DNA from: Tetradesmus obliquus
Lineage: Eukaryota > Chlorophyta > Chlorophyceae > Sphaeropleales > Scenedesmaceae
DNA length: 64,000 nt
Direction of reading: 5' to 3'
Assembly (NCBI GenBank): GCA_030272155.1
Contig: CP126192.1
Coordinates: 4,126,501-4,190,500, forward strand
Positions 57,430 to 64,000 of the stretch are shown here, one piece after another. The notes beneath the pieces are model-generated. The model saw only the letters and a list, made by a program, of their open reading frames with translations. It did no database searches and was not told the origin of the DNA. A program made the position numbers and the translations under genes. Positions within the stretch are counted from its first letter, which is position 1, and every line of letters begins with the position of its first letter.

Positions 57430-59532
57430 CGGCTTGCCGTTTCGACTGAGTTCACGCACGCACACGATCTGGGGAACAGCGATCAGAACAGAACACCCGG
57501 TGAAAGAGCACCTTTACAAAGTAGCAGGATGCACACTGCAATGTTTAAGTGCTTGTGAAAACCCTAACCCATCCCTCAACCACCCAACAACCCCAGTTCT
57601 TCTCCAACAACAGCAATCCCGCAGCCAGCACCATTCTGGCGTCAGGCATAACAGCGTGCCTGCCAGCGCAGTGCAAGCAGCAATAACGTCCTCCACAACT
57701 TGTTCACAGAGTCCCATGGGAGCCACCTCCCTTGTGCCCTTGTTGCTGACATACCGCGACAGAAGCCCACACAACATGGTGCCAAAAGGCACTGCGCGCT
57801 CCTGGCATGCAGCAGGCACCACTTTCCACACCAGAGCTGCGCTGTCTGCACATTGCAGCCACATCACTGTTCAGCCAGCTGTCACAATGCCGCCCATCAC
57901 ACACACGCAATGCAGCCCCATCCCTGCCTGCGCCATGCAACTCGGGTGCGCACAGCAGACAACAGGAGGTGCAGGGGGTGCACCAACAGCGTATGGAGAG
58001 CGGCAGGGACCAGAACATGCTCACAAGTCACAGCAATGAACACGTGGGTCATTGCAGGCAATTGGGTTGGCAGAGGCCACTGCATGCACCACACACATTC
58101 CAAACATGCAGAAGAATACCCACGAGCCGCAATCTGTGCTGCCAAAGCCCACAGGCCGATTGCGGCAGGCGCTCAGCGGACATGCTGGCAGCACCTTCCC
58201 GGCATCAGCCCAGCAACACACTGCGAGGGTGCTGGGTTTGCAGCATGCTGTGGGCTGCTGCACGCCGCTGCAAGCACACAGCGTACGTGAGGTGGCATGA
58301 CTGACACAGCAGCAGAAGCTTGCAACTGGCAATGTATACACCACTGAGTGCAAGAGGTTTGAAGTATGCATGTGGCCCACAGCTGCAGCCGACACTGCTG
58401 AACTACCCATAGATGCCTGCAGCAGCAACCCCTGAAGATGCCACGCAGGCGGACCCTCATGCTGCAGCCCGCTTTGCCACACCAATACCAACCATGTTCT
58501 GACGCGCCTCACGCGTCACCGATGATACACGCGTGTATATCGAGTGCTGCAGGCACGGCCAACAAGCGCACGTGCTTCTAAAGTAGCCAGCACACGCAGT
58601 GAGCTGCCACGACCACTACACACATGTGCCCAGGCTGTCTCAGCACATGACACGCCGCAGTTAACTCCCGCCAACCGCCAACACTTCCCGCAGAGAATGT
58701 TTATGTGTTGTACCTGGCCCTGTCAACAAGCTCGCCGTCCCTGGAATGGCGCACCAGCAAGTCTCGTTTGCAAGCAAAGTGCAACCTCCCTCCCTGATCA
58801 GCAGCACATGCTGCGCTGACAACCCTCAAATTGACAAAAGGACAGCAAGACGAAGTGTTTTGCTGTCAGCAGCACCGCACCGCGTCTTTGCGGCAGCGCT
58901 GCACTGCTGCCACATAGCAGTGCTGCACTGCTGGTCTCCGGTGCTTTGCAATGCAGCCCACTGTTGCAATGAGCAAAACATATGCACACACAAGATGCAA
59001 CCGCGCATGCTGCGCAGCACACCCGCGCACATGCACACACGACCTACAAAATGAAGCTCGTCGTCCAAGCGTGAGCATCAGCAATGCACGACCAATGACA
59101 GGACTCACAACATTAGATGGCATCATCAGTAAAGCATGCCAGCACAGCAGGGAAGCTGCTATCCTCTCCCTCTTGCTTTATATCAACGCAGTACGGCATC
59201 TTGGAGCTGTGACACAGTCAGTACAACCACTGTTTGACAATGGCTTGGCTGCAGCCCCCATCGCAGCCAACCTGTAACTGTACATTCATGCAGCAAGGCG
59301 GCTGTGTGCAAAACGCAAGTGCTGCCGTGGCAGCGCACCACCACACCGGCACAGTCAACTCGCCGAGCCTGCAAGCAGCAGGCGTCTTGCAGCCGAGCTG
59401 ATGCTTGCCTCATACACAACTGGCCCGCCAGATTGCCGCCCCAGCGCTGACATGGCACGCTGCAGCAGCTGCTGCTGCTGTGCAACGCAGCACCCAGCCA
59501 ACGCAGCTTACGCGGCTGCAGCTGCTGCCGCC
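57430..59532. other. 2.1-kb intergenic region, no gene seen
   Basis: Holds the BPL_N upstream region and the 3' end of the PSR1-like gene (both -). Several short frames exist, but none has family motifs or splice consistency. Rich in CA/TG dinucleotide steps (for example about 58980-59040). No RNA gene recognised. Confidence 0.5.
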
Positions 59533-60194
59533 TTACTGCTGGCCATCAGCGCTGTCACCTGACGGCCACTTGGTGATGTCAGGTGACAGCAGCCGCTGCC
59601 GCTTGCCTGGGGGCTCCCCTGGATCACTCAGCAGCCCCATGCCGCCTGCCTCATCATCGCCGCTGTCACGCAGCTCAGGGAAGCCTAGCAGCAGCTCATG
59701 ATCACTCAGCAGGTGGCCGCAGCTGCCAGGCAGCGTGCTCAGACCTGCTGCATCTGGATCCTGTTGCTGCTGCTGCTGCTGCTGCTGCAGCGGCTGCTGG
59801 GGATGCTGCTGCTGAGGGTGCTGGTGCTGCGGCGGCTGACTGCTGTGAGGTCTTGAGGGGCCGGCACCAGCTGCGCAAGAGTTGCCCATGCCTGCGGCAT
59901 GCGGCTGCTGTTGCTGCGGCTGCGAGTGCTGCTGCTGCTGCTGCAGAGGTGGCGCACTGCTCGCCTGCTGCTGCTGCGGTTGCTGGTGTTGGTGCTGCTG
60001 CTGTGGGGGCGCTCCTACTGCCAGTGGTTGTGCTGTCATTGCCTCACTGACAACGCTGCCTGGTGGCAGCAGCGCGCCTGCATTGAATGCTGCAGACATC
60101 TCTGGGATCTTGTGCGCCAGGCCCTCCTGCTCCATGAGCTTGTGGATGTAGCGCTGGTGCACCTCCAAGCTGTGCTGCAGCTGGCGCTGGGTCT

Positions 60195-60241
<47 letters not shown>

Positions 60242-62036
60242 CAGCGTGCCAAGGTCACGTCAGAATTGTTCTGCCTTGCCGGAGCAACTCGAAGCAACTG
60301 CTGGCTACAGGGGTGATGGGTTATACACATGACTCATGCTGGGCACAATGCACTGCGAGGCCTGCACTGTGAAAGCATACATGCAGAGCTGCAACCCCAG
60401 CTGCCCGACTTTAAAACAGAGATAGTGGGCGATCCTGGCCTCGTTCTCACCTCCAGCTGCTCATGGAGTTTCTTCTGCAGGTGCATCTGCTGTAGCAGCG
60501 CTCGCTCCAGGTCGCGCCGCGTGTCGCTCTTCATGTGCAGGCTGTCCTCTGCAGCTGCTGCTGCGCCTGCTGAGCTCTGAGGCTGCTGCTGCTGCTGCTG
60601 CTGCTGGGCTGCAGAGGCGGCGCTAACAGGCACGTCAATAACACCTGAGCTCGTCTGCTGCAGGGGAGAGGCACCTGCGGGCTGCTCAGCAGCCCCGGCA
60701 ATGTGCTGCTGCTGCTGCTGCTGATCCTGCTCCTGCTTCTGCAGTTGCTGCGGCAGGGGTGCCAGCAACTGCTGCTGCTGCTGCTGTTGCTGCTGCTGCA
60801 GCAAGCTACCCCCGCTTGCACCCACACTAGCTGCTGCTGCTGCAGCAGCAGGTGCAGCAGCGCCTGCTGCTGCTGACTGAGTCATGGCGCTAGTCGCCAG
60901 CGTTGCATGCGTGTCAGCTGCGCTGTCTGTCGCTGCGGTTACCTCCTGGTCTGGCGAGCCGCTGCTGATGGCCGGCTGTGCGCCTGATGCTGATGTGGTT
61001 TCTGGCAGCCTGATGTTGAGCCTGTATTTCTGCAAGTGGCTCTTGATGTGGAAGATGGTCAGGCCATCCACTGACATAAGCTTCAGGATGCCCTTAGGCG
61101 TGGCCTTGTCAGGCCCGCCCAGGGAGTTGACAGATTGTACAAATCGCTGGTGCAGCTCCGGCGTCCAACGCAGCCGCGTCTTGCCTGCAGGAGCTGCAGA
61201 AGCAGCAGGTGTGCGGCCGGGTGATGCAAGGTGGCAGCGGCGGCAGCAGTAGGTAAGTGGCGGTTACACATCTAGGGTTGTGCTGGCGGGGGGTGTCTTG
61301 TCAGTGGTCCAGGCAATTGCGCCTGGTACAGATAGCTCGACTCTCAACTGAATTATTCTAGCCCACATGTCAAAGCAACATCAGGGTCAAAGAGGATAGT
61401 TCTGCTGCTCAGCGTAAAGGAGCATCCATCCTTAGCAGCCGCTGCAGCCGCTGCATCGCACCTTCTTGCAGGCTGCCAGACCTAGTTCCCGGCAGCTGAA
61501 ATGAAGCTGCCTGATATAGCATAGGCCCTGAATGCATCCCGCTTAGGGTGGGGTCCGAGCTGAAAGAAGAAGTGTATGATTCCAGCTGCGCAGTGGGCGG
61601 CATCAGCTGCGTCATCTGCCCTGCTGCTCCAGAGGAAGCGCTGATGAACGACAGGTCAGGGCCCTGCAACACAAAGAATCATTACATAAGATGATCTGAC
61701 GCGCGGGCCTCCGCAGAGCATGAAACAAACGTCCACCAGCCCTACCTTGTATTGCTGCTGGTGCTGCTCCAGCCCTGGCAGCATGCCGAGGCTGCCTGCG
61801 TAGGGATCGCCTGCAGGTGCTAGTCCCAGCTGCTGCGCATTTCCACTGTGCGGATGCGGCAGCATGCTGCCGCTTGGCGAGAAGAAGTCGCCCAGCCCTC
61901 CAGGAAGGTCCATTGGGGCGTGCTGGGAGGGCTGCGCTGCTGTCGGCGCTATTTCGTCTAATTTAAACTCAGACTCGTGCCAAAACTCCAGCCAATCGCC
62001 TGTATGGTCCCCTAAATCATGCGCACCGGAGTCCAT
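59533..62036 (-). CDS. PSR1: PSR1/PHR-type MYB-CC transcription factor
   Basis: Four exons in phase: 61746-62036, 61462-61663, 60451-61184 and 59533-60192 (628 aa). The GARP/MYB-like DNA-binding domain covers about residues 166-222 ([43 protein letters not shown]). After a Gln/Ala-rich linker, the coiled-coil MYB-CC motif spans the last splice joint ([17 protein letters not shown] then [16 protein letters not shown], about 390-436) and ends HKLMEQEGL. This pairing defines PHR1 of plants and PSR1 of Chlamydomonas, which bind GNATATNC as dimers and turn on phosphate-starvation genes. The acidic N-terminus ([15 protein letters not shown]) could be an activation domain. The C-terminus is poly-Gln/His and ends acidic. 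The last acceptor is formed by a CTG microsatellite. Symbol by homology only. Confidence 0.9.
60196..60240 (-). repeat. CTG microsatellite forming the acceptor of the last PSR1 exon
   Basis: About 15 CTG units (read on the - strand) end in the ctgcag acceptor at 60193. The microsatellite replaces the polypyrimidine tract. Length changes here could shift or duplicate the acceptor in steps of three. Confidence 0.85.
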
Positions 62037-62366
62037 GTTGTGGGTGACCCAGCATAGAAGTGAGCGAATCTCAACATCAATGCTATCACCGTAAACGTGA
62101 TCTGATCGGTCAAACTAGTCTACCCTGGTGGCGAGGAGCAGCAAGGCAGACAGTTTCAAGAAAAGGAATCTTTTTGAGCAGCAGCATATAGGCACTGCCG
62201 CCCAGCACCCCGCTGCAGCAGCCCAAAATAGCCTAGCATTAGACTGCAGCTAAGGAAAGAGACCCCTTCGTCTTGACGGAGCACGAGTGACTTCTCTAAA
62301 CCCACACGTGGCTGGTGTGTGCGAACACGTTGAACATGACCTATATCAGCGAGTTGGGCTGAACAC

Positions 62367-62392
62367 CAACCATTTTGTATACAAAATGGTTG
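62367..62392. repeat. Perfect 26-bp palindrome upstream of the PSR1-like gene
   Basis: Thirteen bases CAACCATTTTGTA are followed directly by their exact reverse complement. It lies about 330 bp upstream of the PSR1-like start codon. It could be a dimer binding site or a cruciform-forming sequence. It does not contain an exact GNATATNC site. Confidence 0.9.
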
Positions 62393-62854
62393 TATATCAA
62401 CAAACTCTTAAGGCACTGGTGCGCCACTGCGCAGCCGGTGATAACCACACCACCTGGTCTGGTGCTCTGAGCTCTGTGCTTCCTTTGTAGGCCGACATCC
62501 TGGCGCTTACTAGCCCTATCTTGCACAAACAAGGCTGCATGCAGACCAACTGTTGTTTTGATGCTGCGGGGATAAGGAGCTTTGACCATCTACATTACCA
62601 ACGGCTGCCTGGCCAGGTCATCAGCCACTTCCACAGCTACAGCAATTACTCAGTGCAGTTTGACTGTGCTGGTCTTGCTGCTGGTTCATGGTGAGGATCT
62701 GTCCATACATCTTGCTTGGGTGTCCTCATCAGAGGTGCTTTGTGCCACACTGTAAAGCATGCTTGGACAGCTGCATTAGGGTTTGCAACCGATCACCGTG
62801 CACAGCAGGTGCAAGGGGCAAACCACAAGCCACCGACGAGACGCGGCGCGGCAC

Positions 62855-62875
62855 GGCGGGGGAGGGGGGGGGGGC
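62855..62875 (+). repeat. G-rich run
   Basis: A run of G broken only by one A and one C (ggcggggga, then about eleven G, then cgg). A candidate for G-quadruplex formation. The neighbouring gtgacgcg resembles the inner edge of the 26 kb MITE ends, but homology is too short to call. Confidence 0.6.
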
Positions 62876-63629
62876 GGTGACGCGTGATTTTAAGTCTGCA
62901 GTAGTCAGACAAACATGGCATGCCAGTGTGTCAACAACACAACCAAGCTCACAAGGTGAGTGGCACCTCAACGTGTGAAGCTGTGGGTGCTTCAACCTTT
63001 CAGCAGCCTTCCCATCGCGGCAAGCCCCCAGCTTTCACACAATCTCCCGCCCACAGGCCGGCCCCGCATGCCTCCTGGTGGCTGTCAGCAGCAGTGATGG
63101 CAAGCCTTCAAGGCAAGTTGCGGCAAGTCGCTGGTCAGCAACAACGCCGCCTGTTGCAACATATCAACACATGTGGAGCATCAACAGACTTTGGGCGGAG
63201 GTCTTCTGGTCCAGCATTGCTTAAAGGTGCGTAGCTATGCATCTACCTCGATTCAGTTTTTTTGGCAGGAGCCGTAAAATTTGTCCTCTTAAATGTGCAC
63301 TGATGTACAGCCACAATTAGAGCACGCAGCGCAGCCTGGTCCAAATGACAAGCCAGGTAGCATTTTACTGTGCCATACTCAGCTTGACTGTTGCAGCCAA
63401 CGTCATGCGCCCATGCAACTATGCTTCGTCAGCAATGCATACAACAAAGACACCACCACTGCAGTTGTGCATGCTATGTACATTGACCAACAGGAATGTA
63501 CATGTATACAGGCTTTTGAATAGGCTGGTGCACTCATCAGATGCCATGACAATGCGCCACCCAATCCTGGCTTCAGCATAGATGCCGTGCCTTCTCACAT
63601 GCATGGCGCAACTGCTGCCATTGGGTCGA

Positions 63630-63653
63630 GGTGATCGCTCCTGAGCGATCACC
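63630..63653. repeat. 11-bp inverted repeat with 2-base loop
   Basis: GGTGATCGCTC, then CT, then its exact reverse complement. A strong hairpin if transcribed. It lies just before the open frames at the right edge. Confidence 0.85.
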
Positions 63654-64000
63654 GCGTGGCTGTGCAAGAACTGCCAATGCTTGACAACAGCATCCCAGCA
63701 AGCGCCCTGTCCCACAAACTCACCAAGCGCAAGCACCTTCTGATAGGCACTGCCCAGCTCTCCCACGCACCACTAAGGTATGGCTGCAGCCCCGCTGCTT
63801 CCAGTGACAGCTGCTGCAGCCCTTCTAGGCGTCTTTGTGGCGCCACCAGCAGCCTTGACGCTTGTTGCAAAAGTGGCTGTGCCCGCCGCTTTGCGGCCCG
63901 CTCCAGCAGCCTTCGGCAGCGCGGCTGGGGCCACAGCCGCACCTTCTCGTGCAGGTTCAACCGTCGGTGCTGATGCTGATGCTGCTGATGCTGCTGATGC
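63649..64000. other. Ambiguous open frames at the right edge (partial gene?)
   Basis: Two readings compete, and the window ends before either is resolved. On the + strand an ATG at 63780 opens a frame to the window end, Ala/Val/Pro-rich and hydrophobic first, then an Ala-Asp repeat from GCT GAT units. On the - strand a frame open from the window end to 63649 reads VRLWPQPRCRRLLERAAKR and onward, with a Leu/Arg/Gln-rich helical character and the CTG/GAG codons favoured by the other genes here. I lean to the - strand. Neither has a recognised domain. Confidence 0.3.

Larger units (their letters stand above)
62037..63648. other. Upstream region of the PSR1-like gene, no gene seen
   Basis: 1.6 kb without a supported gene. 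Contains a 26-bp palindrome (62367-62392) and a G-run (about 62855-62875), both listed separately. Short frames here lack motifs. Confidence 0.5.

Noticed and set aside
62841-62885. Second copy or relic of the 26 kb MITE
   Set aside because: Only about 15 bases (G-run plus gtgacgcg) match, and no partner inverted repeat was found nearby.

Overview
This is nuclear DNA from a green alga, most likely a chlorophyte of the Chlorophyceae or a close relative. The evidence is split genes with short exons and GT-AG introns of about 100-700 bp, GC-rich coding sequence with very many CAG/CTG (poly-Gln, poly-Ala) tracts, and the gene set itself: a plastid import co-chaperone (TIC40), a PSR1/PHR-type phosphate-starvation MYB factor, and a polymorphic-membrane-protein-like multi-exon membrane gene of a type I associate with volvocine algae. 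I rebuilt exons by hand from splice signals, reading phase and family conservation. Exon lists are in the entries. No search or alignment was run.

Layout, left to right: 3' end of an unidentified Gln-rich gene (+, 9-424); TIC40 (-, 1652-4999); an eIF4E-transporter-like Gln-rich protein (+, 5302-10829); a large POMP-repeat, Cys-rich, multi-pass membrane protein (-, 14037-23251); a small secreted Cys-rich protein (+, 23538-24698); a secreted haem peroxidase split by a Pro/Gly linker (+, 25763-30848); the OLA1/YchF ATPase (-, 34193-38639); an RNase II/RNR1-type exoribonuclease with an organelle-targeting-like N-terminus (-, 40343-45635); the autophagy protease ATG4 (-, 45913-49546); a purple acid phosphatase (+, 49983-53315); a stand-alone biotin-protein-ligase N-terminal (GATase-like) protein (-, 55444-57429); PSR1-like MYB-CC factor (-, 59533-62036); and an ambiguous open frame at the right edge. 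Three divergent gene pairs share gaps of only about 290-440 bp (TIC40/4E-T, POMP/Cys-rich, ATG4/PAP). Convergent pairs are separated by 1-3 kb of apparently non-coding sequence.

The genes are unrelated housekeeping, cell-surface and stress genes, not a pathway. Two have a phosphate link (a secreted-type purple acid phosphatase and a PSR1-like regulator about 6 kb apart), which is suggestive only.

The most unusual signal is not a gene. Seven times, in four different genes, an intron contains a decayed direct copy of the neighbouring exon's edge together with its splice site, displaced by about 97-138 bp. These 'ghost exon edges' point to recurrent local tandem duplication across splice junctions. 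Other notable items are a 274-bp MITE-like element with 42-bp terminal inverted repeats in a peroxidase intron, a 4x77-bp tandem array in the next intron, a 9-nt microexon in OLA1 next to a fully open in-frame intron, a 26-bp perfect palindrome upstream of the PSR1-like gene, and an Atg8-interacting motif at the very C-terminus of ATG4.
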